A stretch of DNA of 64,000 bases from Lacibacter sp. H407 (GTDB taxonomy: Bacteria; Bacteroidota; Bacteroidia; Chitinophagales; Chitinophagaceae). The DNA lies in assembly GCF_037892605.1 (NCBI RefSeq), contig NZ_JBBKTU010000001.1, positions 2,728,001 through 2,792,000 on the forward strand. Reading direction: 5' to 3'. Positions 9,747-18,580 of this stretch are shown here, in pieces. Position 1 is the first letter of the stretch. Every line of letters begins with the position of its first letter. The position numbers and the translations under genes were made by a program. The notes beneath the pieces are model-generated. The model saw only the letters and a program-made list of their open reading frames with translations, did no database searches and was not told the DNA's origin.

Positions 9747-10391
9747 ATGAAGTACATTTCCTTTAAACTATTTGGAGTTTTAATCAGTTGCTTGATCTGC
9801 GTTGCGGCAGCACAAAAGCAGGCTAAAAAGCTGCTTGTTATTGGAGACTCTATATCGATGGGCTACACACCTTTTTTAGAAAAGTCGTTGGCTCCCGACA
9901 TTTTGGTAACCCATAATCCGGGTAATGGGGGATCAACAGTAAGAGGTGTGGCAAGTGTTGAAAAGTGGTTGGATAACAGGCAGTGGGATGTCATTCTTTT
10001 CAATTTCGGTTTGCATGATATGATGTATAAAGATTCGGCTAATAAGAACGATGTAGTGAACGGTAAAGTTTCTGTTCCATTGGAAGAGTACAGAAAAAAT
10101 TTAGAAACCATTGTTGGCATACTGCGTGAAACCACTGCCAAACTCTATTTTGTTACAACCACTACTGTGCCGCAAAATTCATCTAGTAGAAAAGTAGAGG
10201 ATCCTGCGAAATACAACGCAGTTGCGCAGGAAGTGATGAAAAAAAACGGCATTGAAGTCATTGATTTATATACAGCCTCGCTGACCATTCATCCGCAAAA
10301 TTCAAAACCGAGAAATGTTCATTACACACCTGAAGGATATGAGTTACTTGCATCTTATATTTCGAAAGTTATAAAAGCAGCCACCAGATAA
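9747..10391 (+). CDS. Secreted SGNH/GDSL hydrolase with an unusual catalytic block
   Basis: Signal peptide, then V-I-G-D-S-I-S with Ser35 as nucleophile, a glycine-rich G-N-G-G-S block, an N-F-G-L-H-D-M block, and the distal His192 in N-V-H-Y-T-P-E-G-Y. The position three before the histidine, where SGNH enzymes normally carry Asp (D-x-x-H), is Arg189. The enzyme may therefore use a Ser-His dyad, take another acidic residue, or be impaired. Length, 214 residues, is usual. Probable job in this locus: removing ester groups from the polysaccharide. Confidence 0.78.
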   Translation: MKYISFKLFGVLISCLICVAAAQKQAKKLLVIGDSISMGYTPFLEKSLAPDILVTHNPGNGGSTVRGVASVEKWLDNRQWDVILFNFGLHDMMYKDSANKNDVVNGKVSVPLEEYRKNLETIVGILRETTAKLYFVTTTTVPQNSSSRKVEDPAKYNAVAQEVMKKNGIEVIDLYTASLTIHPQNSKPRNVHYTPEGYELLASYISKVIKAATR

Positions 10392-10479
10392 AAATACTGG
10401 CAGCGTGAAATGAATGAATTGAGACGATGTGTTTGGTGCCTAACAATTCTTATTACAAGGATTGATAATCGTAGAATAT

Positions 10480-12360
10480 ATGAATAAAATAATAATGGTT
10501 TTATTGGCAGCGATGTTCCATTATGGCGGATCAGCACAAATTGGCACTACTCCACAGGATTCAATTTCTGTGCAAATGAATGTTCCAGATCATCCCCGTC
10601 TGTTTTTGTTAAAAGGCGACGAAAAAACGCTGTTGAATAATATTAAAAAAGACGCAGCCTGGACAAGTATGCACGAAGCAGTGATTAAACAGTCGAACGA
10701 AATGCTGGCGCAACCCGTAAATGAAAGGGTAATGATTGGAAGAAGATTGTTAGGCACTTCCAGAGATGTACTCCATAAAGTTTTTTCACTGAGTTATGCG
10801 TATCGCATGACGGGTGATGTAAAATATTCCGACAGGGCAGTGAAGGAAATGTTGAAAGCAGCTTCGTTTGTTGATTGGAATCCGAGTCATTTTTTGGACG
10901 TGGCAGAAATGACCTTGGCTTTAGCAATAGGGTACGATTGGAATTATGATTTGTTGAGCAAAGAAAATCGTGTACAAATAAAAACGGCCATTATTGAAAA
11001 AGGATTAAACCTCTCGCTGCTAACTAAAAACAACTCATGGCTAAATAGAGATAATAACTGGAATCAGGTTTGCAATGCAGGGATTTCGTTAGGTGCATTA
11101 GCCGTGTATGAAGAAAATCCGGAGTTCGCAGTTCGGTTACTTAACCGCTCTATCAAATCATTGCCCAATACAATGAAAGTATATGCTCCTGATGGTTCTT
11201 ATCCAGAAGGGGTGAGTTATTGGGCCTATGGAACAACCTTTAATTGTTTGTTTTTAGATGCGATTGAAAAAATTTACAAGAACAACTTTGGACTTGCGGC
11301 TATGCCCGGATTTATGCAAACCGGATTTTTCTCACAGGTGATGATAACGCCTACACTTCAACATTTCGCACATTCCGATTGTGGAATAAAAGCAAATCTG
11401 CAACCCGCAGTGTTTTGGTTTTACAGTAAAACCAACGATCCCAAGCTGCTGCTTAACCAATACAAGCTATACCAGGCAGATCGTAAACAAAACTTTGTGA
11501 AGGACAGATTATTTCCGCTGGCTATACTTTGGGGTGTGCCAACAAAAGCTTCATTTTCATCTACCGTAGAACCGAAGGAATTGATGTGGGTCACCAAAAG
11601 TGAAACACCTGTTGCAGTGATGCGTAGTTCATGGACTGATAAGGATGCATTGTATCTTGGTTTTAAAGGTGGTTCACCTTCAGTGAATCATGCACACATG
11701 GATGGCGGTTCATTTTACTTCGAAGCGCAGGGCGTGAAATGGGGGTTGGATTTGGGTATGCACGAATACGAAACATTGGAAAAAAATGGAATTGCTTTAT
11801 TTAATAGGGCACAGGAAAGTCAACGTTGGGATGTATTTCGAATTGGAAATGCTGCACACAACACATTAACAATAAACAACGAAAAACATTTGGTAAGTGG
11901 GAATGTGCTGATCGAACAATTTTCGAATGATGAAAATTTGATGTTCGTTCGTTCCAACTTGTCAACCTTATTTACCCATACTTTAAAAGAAGCGAAAAGA
12001 ACGGTGGCTTTAATTGATAAATCGTATGTGTTGGTGGAAGATAATATTGCTGCAAATGATAAGCCGGCAACGATTAAATGGAACATGACCACCCAGGCAT
12101 CGAGCGTAACTGAAATTTCGCCGAATACATTCTTGTTGATCTTCGGGGATAAAAAACTATTTGTAAAGATTGACGGTGCAATTCAACTTCGTTCGTACTT
12201 TAAACCGGCAACCCCAACATTGTCATTCGAATTGCCCAACCCCGGAGTTTCATTGTTTGGGTTTGAATTTGATTTGCCGGCGAACGAAACAAAAAAAATC
12301 AAAGTGTATTTAATGCCCGAAAAAGAATTTGAAATTAAACAGATGAAGCCTATTCGTTAA
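10480..12360 (+). CDS. Heparinase II/III-type polysaccharide lyase
   Basis: The ATG at 10480 is chosen over the TTG at 10462 because it starts the signal peptide directly. The N-terminal half is an (alpha/alpha) toroid with N-R-D-N-N-W-N-Q (residues 189-196) and D-G-S-Y-P-E-G-V-S-Y (238-247). The C-terminal half is a beta-sandwich carrying N-H-A-H-M-D-G-G (His404/His406). This is the layout of heparinase II/III-like lyases (PL12, PL15, PL17, PL21 and relatives), where Asn, Tyr and His form the active site. It should cleave a uronic acid-containing chain by beta-elimination, producing the unsaturated ends that the GH105 gene removes. The exact PL family cannot be fixed by eye. Confidence 0.82.
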   Translation: MNKIIMVLLAAMFHYGGSAQIGTTPQDSISVQMNVPDHPRLFLLKGDEKTLLNNIKKDAAWTSMHEAVIKQSNEMLAQPVNERVMIGRRLLGTSRDVLHKVFSLSYAYRMTGDVKYSDRAVKEMLKAASFVDWNPSHFLDVAEMTLALAIGYDWNYDLLSKENRVQIKTAIIEKGLNLSLLTKNNSWLNRDNNWNQVCNAGISLGALAVYEENPEFAVRLLNRSIKSLPNTMKVYAPDGSYPEGVSYWAYGTTFNCLFLDAIEKIYKNNFGLAAMPGFMQTGFFSQVMITPTLQHFAHSDCGIKANLQPAVFWFYSKTNDPKLLLNQYKLYQADRKQNFVKDRLFPLAILWGVPTKASFSSTVEPKELMWVTKSETPVAVMRSSWTDKDALYLGFKGGSPSVNHAHMDGGSFYFEAQGVKWGLDLGMHEYETLEKNGIALFNRAQESQRWDVFRIGNAAHNTLTINNEKHLVSGNVLIEQFSNDENLMFVRSNLSTLFTHTLKEAKRTVALIDKSYVLVEDNIAANDKPATIKWNMTTQASSVTEISPNTFLLIFGDKKLFVKIDGAIQLRSYFKPATPTLSFELPNPGVSLFGFEFDLPANETKKIKVYLMPEKEFEIKQMKPIR

Positions 12361-12439
12361 TGATAGAAAATATTATTCAACGTTGGATCGTTGCAATCAA
12401 ATAAAACACATGTCATGATGATTATAAAAGTAAAAGATT

Positions 12440-13465
12440 ATGCGTAGTGTAAATTTTCAAACAAGCTCAGCAAAATGTATGTTGTTGCTGTTTTTTTTAT
12501 TCAATTGCAGTCACTCATTTCTGTTTGCTCAGAAAAACCGGTACGGCATGGCTTTAACGGGTTCGGAGGGGAATTATGCATTGAAAGATTCAGCTAAAAT
12601 TTGCCCGTTAATCGAAGGAGGTTGCAGCGCATTGCCTGCAGATGCTTATACAGTTCTTGCCCGTTACAAGCCCGAGTTAATCAGTGAAAAAGATTATGCG
12701 GAATGCACTACGTTGAAGTTTACATATAAAACGTACGATACTTTTTCGCTGTATATGGAAGTGGATATTCCTAAACAATCCAAAGGTCCGCATCCATTTA
12801 TTATTTATGTACATGGAGGCGGATGGGCAAATGGCACACTCACTTCGTTTCACAATCAATCGACCTATTTAGCATCAAGGGGTATTGCAGGAGTAAGAAT
12901 AAGTTATTCACTCATGTCGCAAGGCGGTACTTTTAATAAGGGTATGCAGGAAATGGCGGATGCGTTTGAATTTATAAAAGCACATGCTGCAGAATGGGGA
13001 TTAGATATGACACGTTTTGGTTACGCAGGCGGTTCGGCAGGAACTCCGTTAGCATCGTTAGCTGCTATGAAACACAACGGGAACGGTTGCAAACTCTTTA
13101 TGGGCTGCAATGGAATTTATGATTTCACTGGTAATCTTCAGGGAACGTTCGGAAGAAGTTCTCCTTATCTGAAGGAATATCCAAAGCAGGAAAACCGTAC
13201 GGTTATTTCACCTATTCATGCTATTCCGGAAAAAGTTGCAAACATTCCTGCAGTGATTGTTTTTCATGGTACGGCTGATTTCACCATTTCCTATTTGCAA
13301 TCAGTTGCACTTTGCGATGCTGTATCGAAAAAAGGAGGGCGTGCAGAAAAAAATATCTATGAAAATTATGTGCATGCTTTTTATGGTAAAGGCGGTTCTG
13401 ACAGGTATGAAGATATTACGATGAAGATGTATGCCTTTGCCCGCTCGGTTTTTAAAATGCAGTAA
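12440..13465 (+). CDS. Secreted alpha/beta-hydrolase esterase of the acetylxylan/feruloyl esterase type
   Basis: The oxyanion motif Y-V-H-G-G-G-W is followed by the nucleophile elbow G-G-S-A-G (Ser199), a candidate Asp in F-H-G-T-A-D-F and a C-terminal His in N-Y-V-H-A-F. The order and the 341-residue length fit BD-FAE/acetyl esterase-like enzymes. The signal peptide ends L-F-A-Q. It most likely removes acetyl or aromatic esters from the polymer. It is the third probable esterase in this run, after the SASA-type and SGNH genes. Its 3' end lies 37 bases before the first sulfatase start, consistent with one transcript. Confidence 0.83.
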   Translation: MRSVNFQTSSAKCMLLLFFLFNCSHSFLFAQKNRYGMALTGSEGNYALKDSAKICPLIEGGCSALPADAYTVLARYKPELISEKDYAECTTLKFTYKTYDTFSLYMEVDIPKQSKGPHPFIIYVHGGGWANGTLTSFHNQSTYLASRGIAGVRISYSLMSQGGTFNKGMQEMADAFEFIKAHAAEWGLDMTRFGYAGGSAGTPLASLAAMKHNGNGCKLFMGCNGIYDFTGNLQGTFGRSSPYLKEYPKQENRTVISPIHAIPEKVANIPAVIVFHGTADFTISYLQSVALCDAVSKKGGRAEKNIYENYVHAFYGKGGSDRYEDITMKMYAFARSVFKMQ

Positions 13466-13502
13466 ACAATATTTTCAAAGCAAATTTTTAAAAAATAATG
13501 GT

Positions 13503-15029
13503 ATGAAAAAACTTCTCATGGCACTGGCTCCTTTTGTGGCGTTAACAATAATGGCACAGGGAAATCAGAAAAAAGCAAAGCTGCCTAACATTGTTATCAT
13601 TTATGCTGATGATATGGGTTATGGTGATTTGAATTGCCAAAATCCAGATTCAAAAATTCCCACACCTAATCTCGATAAGCTGGCATCGGAAGGGATGCGT
13701 TTTACCGATGCACACAGTTCCTCCGGTATATGCTCGCCCAGTCGTTTTGCTTTTCTCACCGGCACGTATCATTGGCGAAGGCAACATGGTATTGTAAGTT
13801 CATTTGGTAAACCTTTTTTTAAAGATTCGGATATTACGTTGCCCCAGGTATTAAAAACCAAAGGCTATACAACCGCTTGTATTGGTAAATGGCATTTGGG
13901 ATGGGATTGGGAATTTAAAAATAAACCTTCAGCCGAAACTGAACAATTCGGGAAAAAGGTTAAATATTACCAACCGCAGGACATTGATTGGAGTAAGCCG
14001 GTTAAAGGTGGCCCGCTTTCACGTGGTTTTGATTATTACTTTGGCGATGGTACCATTAATTTCCCCCCATATGCCTGGATTGAAAATGATCGTTTCCTGG
14101 AGTATCCAACAGAAACTATGCTTGAAAGCAATATCGGTTTCAAAACCAAAGAGGGAAACTGGGAATTCAGACCGGGGCCAAAAGTAAAAGACTGGAATCC
14201 ATACGATGTATTGCCTACACTTACTAAAAAGGCTGTTGAATGGATTAACAACCGAAAGGAAAATGAACCATTCTTTCTTTACTTACCCCTGCCATCACCT
14301 CATGCACCGATTATTCCCAACGATGAGTTTGATAATAAATCGAAAGCAGGTGCTTATGGCGATTTTGTTTTTCAAACCGACTGGGTAGCAGGGCAAGTAT
14401 TGCAGGCCTTAAAAGATAAAGGGCTGGACGAAAACACCATCATCATTTTCAGTGCCGATAATGGTACGGAACGGTATGCATGGGAACGTGCAGAGAAGTT
14501 TGGACATTTCAGCATGGGCAATGATCGTGGTTTGAAACAGGATGTGTACGAAGGTGGTCATCACGTACCTTTTATTTTTAAGTGGCCCGGACATATCAAA
14601 GCCGGTTCGATTTCACATGAAGTAATTTCACAGGTAGATGTAATGGCTACACTTGCCAAGATTACAGGAATTGATTTAGATGAAAAAGCGGCACCCGATA
14701 GTTATAATCTAACAGCAGTGTTAACTGGAAAGCAATACAAATCGCCACTCAGGGAAGCCACAGTACATAACACCCACCAAGAAAGATGGGGACTTCGCAA
14801 AGGAGATTGGCTCTATATTAATAATTCAACCGGCAGCCAACGTGAAATGCCGGAATCTTTTAAAAAGCTAAGAGGGTATACCGATTTTTCTACCGAAGGA
14901 ATTCTTTTCAATATGAAAGATGATCCGGAGCAACGGGTGAATTTGTTCGAAAAATATCCTGAAATAGTAAAAGAAATGAAACAACTGCTTCAGAAATATC
15001 GAACAAGTGAAAGAACAGTTAGCCGTTAA
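13503..15029 (+). CDS. Secreted type I (formylglycine) sulfatase
   Basis: The start at 13503 gives a signal peptide (M-K-K-L-L-M-A-L, ending I-M-A-Q). The maturation motif C-S-P-S-R at residues 77-81 supplies Cys77 for conversion to formylglycine. Metal-binding Asp residues sit in Y-A-D-D-M-G-Y and F-S-A-D-N-G-T. Length, 508 residues, is usual for S1 sulfatases. It should remove a sulfate ester from the target glycan. It needs an anaerobic or aerobic sulfatase-maturating enzyme, which is not in the window. A longer reading frame starts at 13431 but overlaps the previous gene and delays the signal peptide. Confidence 0.9.
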   Translation: MKKLLMALAPFVALTIMAQGNQKKAKLPNIVIIYADDMGYGDLNCQNPDSKIPTPNLDKLASEGMRFTDAHSSSGICSPSRFAFLTGTYHWRRQHGIVSSFGKPFFKDSDITLPQVLKTKGYTTACIGKWHLGWDWEFKNKPSAETEQFGKKVKYYQPQDIDWSKPVKGGPLSRGFDYYFGDGTINFPPYAWIENDRFLEYPTETMLESNIGFKTKEGNWEFRPGPKVKDWNPYDVLPTLTKKAVEWINNRKENEPFFLYLPLPSPHAPIIPNDEFDNKSKAGAYGDFVFQTDWVAGQVLQALKDKGLDENTIIIFSADNGTERYAWERAEKFGHFSMGNDRGLKQDVYEGGHHVPFIFKWPGHIKAGSISHEVISQVDVMATLAKITGIDLDEKAAPDSYNLTAVLTGKQYKSPLREATVHNTHQERWGLRKGDWLYINNSTGSQREMPESFKKLRGYTDFSTEGILFNMKDDPEQRVNLFEKYPEIVKEMKQLLQKYRTSERTVSR

Positions 15030-15047
15030 CTTTTCAAATAAAGCATT

Positions 15048-16661
15048 ATGAAAAAAATATTTATAGTACTCGCTTTTTTTATTTCGGTAGCGTATGTTGG
15101 ACTTGCACAAACAGCCGAACCTAAGCCGAACATATTATTTATCGCTATCGATGATTTAAAACCACTATTGGGCTGCTATGGTGATACCATGATTAAAACA
15201 CCCAATATCGATCGCCTTGCAAAACGAGGCACTATGTTTCGATCAAATTATTGTCAGCAGGCTGTTTGTGGTCCCACACGTGCAAGCATTATGACCGGCA
15301 TGCGACCCGACTATACCAAAGTATGGGATTTAAAAACTAAGATGCGGGATATGAATCCCAACATTCTTACCATGCCCCAGCATTTTGCTGCGAACGGATA
15401 TAGTACCCAAGGTATTGGGAAAGTTTATGATCCCCGTTGTGTAGATGATGATTTAGATGCTCCTTCCTGGACAGTACCATATTACTCAACTAACAATAAA
15501 TATTATACTCCTGAAAACGGAAGGCCTGCTCTTGGTCGGTATCAGTCAAAAGAAACAAAAGAATTAGCAGAAAAATATCAAAAAGAAGGACTTGCAAAAG
15601 GATTGAACCAAAAAGAGCTGAATGATTTTGTTGTTAGCAAAGTTCGGCCAACGGTAGAGTGTGTTGATGTGCCCGATAATGCATATGGCGATGGTGCCAA
15701 TGCGTTGCAGTCAAAAGATATTCTGATTCAGTTAAAACAAAAAAATCAACCGTTCTTTTTTGCCGTTGGTTTTTCAAAACCACATCTCCCTTTTGTGGCA
15801 CCCAAAAAATATTGGGATCTGTACGACCGAGATAAGTTACCACTTGCTGCGCATCAGGAAAAATCGTTGAACGCAGTTGATATCGCTTTTCATGATGTGG
15901 GTGAAATACGTGCTTACACTGATATTCCACAAATAATCGAAACGACTAGGCAAAAAGAGTTTGGTATTACATTGCCAAACGATAAACAAAAGGAATTGAT
16001 TCACGGATATTATGCAGCTGTTTCATACATGGATGCACAGGTAGGTATTTTACTTCACACACTCGATTCGCTGGGACTTACTGAAAATACCATTATTGTA
16101 CTGTGGGGCGATCATGGCTGGCATTTGGGTGATCATAATCTGTGGTGCAAGCACTCGAACTTTGAGCAGGCAACCCGCACGCCGATGATTATTTCGGCGC
16201 CGGGTATAAAGCCTTCGGTTACAAACTCGAGTTCTGAATTTGTGGATATTTTTCCAACACTTTGCGACCTGGCTAAGATTGACGTGCCTGCTCATTTGGA
16301 TGGAAAAAGTCAGGTAGCAGTTATGAAAAATCCGGATGTAAAAGTGAAAGAGTTTGCAGTAAGCCAATATCCACGAAGTATGAAAAAAGAACAAGCTGCT
16401 CAATTAGGATATAGCAGTACGGGTTTAATGGGTTATTCTATTCGCAATCAACGATATCGTTTTACAGTATGGATGGGAAATGATTTCCGAAGCAATCGTC
16501 CTTTCAGCGAAAAAATTTTAGTTGCCACCGAGCTATATGATTATGAAACGGATCCGTTAGAAACAGTGAATGTGGCAAATGATAAAAAGTATGCTGCGGT
16601 AAGTAAAGAAATGAAAAATGAAATGCTGTTATTTTTCAAATCACAGGAAAGAAGCAATTGA
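15048..16661 (+). CDS. Secreted type I sulfatase, iduronate-2-sulfatase-like
   Basis: Signal peptide ending G-L-A-Q, then N-I-L-F-I-A-I-D-D-L-K-P, the D-x-L-x-P variant typical of iduronate-2-sulfatase-like (S1_7) enzymes. The formylglycine motif is C-G-P-T-R at residues 74-78 (Cys74), followed by S-I-M-T-G. A second metal site is W-G-D-H-G-W-H-L-G. The gene starts 18 bases after the other sulfatase and ends about 130 bases before a strong terminator, so it is probably the last gene of the run. A sulfated uronic acid such as iduronate is a reasonable but unproven substrate; subfamily assignment needs a sulfatase profile search. Confidence 0.88.
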   Translation: MKKIFIVLAFFISVAYVGLAQTAEPKPNILFIAIDDLKPLLGCYGDTMIKTPNIDRLAKRGTMFRSNYCQQAVCGPTRASIMTGMRPDYTKVWDLKTKMRDMNPNILTMPQHFAANGYSTQGIGKVYDPRCVDDDLDAPSWTVPYYSTNNKYYTPENGRPALGRYQSKETKELAEKYQKEGLAKGLNQKELNDFVVSKVRPTVECVDVPDNAYGDGANALQSKDILIQLKQKNQPFFFAVGFSKPHLPFVAPKKYWDLYDRDKLPLAAHQEKSLNAVDIAFHDVGEIRAYTDIPQIIETTRQKEFGITLPNDKQKELIHGYYAAVSYMDAQVGILLHTLDSLGLTENTIIVLWGDHGWHLGDHNLWCKHSNFEQATRTPMIISAPGIKPSVTNSSSEFVDIFPTLCDLAKIDVPAHLDGKSQVAVMKNPDVKVKEFAVSQYPRSMKKEQAAQLGYSSTGLMGYSIRNQRYRFTVWMGNDFRSNRPFSEKILVATELYDYETDPLETVNVANDKKYAAVSKEMKNEMLLFFKSQERSN

Positions 16662-16789
16662 TGATTCGCAAGGGAAGCAATCATGTTAATATTGCTGAAT
16701 GCTTTGCCAAGAAGAATTCAATAAAACGAAATTAATGACGGTACATTAGTATCATAATAGTTTTCGTATAGCAGCAGTTTTCGGGTCGT

Positions 16790-16819
16790 GGTGCATCATG
16801 TAATATGATGCACCTTTTT
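16790..16819 (+). terminator. Intrinsic terminator after the sulfatase operon
   Basis: A perfect 10-bp stem (GGTGCATCAT paired with ATGATGCACC) closes a 5-nt loop and is followed by five T on the plus strand. It lies between the plus-strand sulfatase and the convergent minus-strand beta-helix gene. No T run follows on the minus strand, so it serves the plus-strand transcript. Confidence 0.85.
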
Positions 16820-16852
16820 AACATCTATAATTAAGAAGTAAATGTTCTTGTA

Positions 16853-18385
16853 TTAAGGCTTGGCGTTTCGTGCTTTCAATTGTGCTACATACAACGAGGC
16901 TGGTTGCAATCCATCTTTATTCTGGCCTTCCCATTCAGCATCCTGTCTGCCTTTCAAGCGACCATCATATTTTTCTCCTTTCAAACCAATACAATAGTTT
17001 TTACCCGATACCCATGGGTTTTGTACGGCGGCTCGTTTCACTGTACAGTTCCAAACAACCTGCGTTACACCAACCCAGCCATGACCGCTTCCCCAATTAC
17101 CACGGTCTTGAATATTAATTTCACCATCGGTCGTAATGTTATCATACAATGTACCTGTTGACCACCGGTGGTGTGGTCCAATATCAGCATGTGTTTTGGC
17201 AGCTGTACTGTTGTAAAAAACATTCGGGCCGCATGTTCTTGCACCTGTTACGTAGTCATGTCTTCCGTCTGTTGCTTTACAATTCATAAACAGATTCAAC
17301 TGACCGTCATTATTGAACGAATACCGGCGGCCTCCTGTAATCACTGATTTATGATCGTAACAATTGCTATTCAATACAGAAATATTTTTTGCACTTCCAT
17401 CAAGGGTTACACAACTATTACCAAAATATTTTGCTGTTACATTACGAACCCAGCTATGTTCAATTTTACTGAATGCAACTGCATTCCATGCATGATTTTC
17501 AGAAGTGTCTTTTTCATATTCACTTTCAAAATAAATATGTTCAACGCCAACATGTTTGATACGTCCTTCAAAACTGTAGTTATAGATTTCTGCACCACCA
17601 TATTGTGTTTCCATCGGCATCATTACAGGATTATCGATCGAAATTTTATTGCCTTCAATTTTGGTGATGATGCGTTCAAACGATAGATCGTATTCTTTTG
17701 CCCGCCATTGTTTGGTGCCCGGACGTTCTTCAATCTGATTCATTTTTAAATCATCGATCCATTTTTGTGTGCCTGGCCGGAAGAGAATGATCTTATCGCC
17801 TTTTTTAAATTTTTTGGCATCAGCAACGGTAAACGAAAATGTTCCTGTAGGAACATAAGCGTCGGTTACTTTTACCCGGCTGCCTTTTACTTCTTTGATA
17901 CTGCCGTTTCCTGCAACCGTGATCAGCGATACTTGCTTTTTTGCAGTAGAAATAAGTTTTGTGCCTTCCGGTTGATCGCCTTCTCCACGAAGTACAATTC
18001 CGCTGGCAGATATGCGGATACTCTGAGGAATCTTATACGTTCCTTTTTTTAATAAGATCGCTCCACGAAAACCGTTTTTATCCAATGGAAGCTTTGCCAC
18101 CTCATCAACGGCAGATTGAATTGTACGTTCATCATTATCCGTGCCGGTTGGGGATACGGTTTTAACGATTGATACATCGGGAATTTTCTTATCTCCTCCA
18201 TAAAAACCCACTCTGCTGAAATCAGGAATCGCATTCCCTTTTTCATCGGCCTTGTAACTAATGCTTCCGTTTTTATTTACTTTCAGAAACGAAGATTCCC
18301 AATGGAAAACTCCGTGACTTACGGAAAGCAGCTGAAACGCAAGAACGATAATGAACGATGTAAAAGCAACTCGTTTTTTTAACAT
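16853..18385 (-). CDS. Secreted right-handed beta-helix protein, putative polysaccharide lyase (G-S-G-H-G-W family)
   Basis: 510 residues with an N-terminal hydrophobic signal. A T-I-Q-S-A-V-D-E segment and G-T-Y-K-I-P mark the first helix coils, then I-V-L-R-G-E-G-D-Q, typical of pectate-lyase-like beta-helices. Coils continue to a C-terminal G-S-G-H-G-W-V-G-V motif shared with the truncated gene at 1-384. I cannot assign it to a numbered PL family. It is the only minus-strand gene in this part of the locus, divergent from the six-hairpin glycosidase at 18581, which suggests a shared control region at 18386-18580. Function as a depolymerase is inferred from fold and context. Confidence 0.78.
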   Translation of the reverse strand: MLKKRVAFTSFIIVLAFQLLSVSHGVFHWESSFLKVNKNGSISYKADEKGNAIPDFSRVGFYGGDKKIPDVSIVKTVSPTGTDNDERTIQSAVDEVAKLPLDKNGFRGAILLKKGTYKIPQSIRISASGIVLRGEGDQPEGTKLISTAKKQVSLITVAGNGSIKEVKGSRVKVTDAYVPTGTFSFTVADAKKFKKGDKIILFRPGTQKWIDDLKMNQIEERPGTKQWRAKEYDLSFERIITKIEGNKISIDNPVMMPMETQYGGAEIYNYSFEGRIKHVGVEHIYFESEYEKDTSENHAWNAVAFSKIEHSWVRNVTAKYFGNSCVTLDGSAKNISVLNSNCYDHKSVITGGRRYSFNNDGQLNLFMNCKATDGRHDYVTGARTCGPNVFYNSTAAKTHADIGPHHRWSTGTLYDNITTDGEINIQDRGNWGSGHGWVGVTQVVWNCTVKRAAVQNPWVSGKNYCIGLKGEKYDGRLKGRQDAEWEGQNKDGLQPASLYVAQLKARNAKP

Positions 18386-18580
18386 GGTAGTTATAGATAA
18401 AGTGATACAATAAATTCAGGTATAAGATTCCGACTTTTTTTAATGATATGAACAGGCATGCCAGAATAGTTGAATAATAAGCCAATAAAATACCCGTGGT
18501 TTCCCCTGTCTGGAAGAACTTCGCTAAAGTTAGTTAATCAGCAAGTTTTTCTATTGCTGCAACATCATCAATGCACTTTT

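Noticed and set aside
13882-14388. Plus-strand frames inside the first sulfatase
   Set aside because: They overlap conserved sulfatase sequence in another frame and carry no family features.
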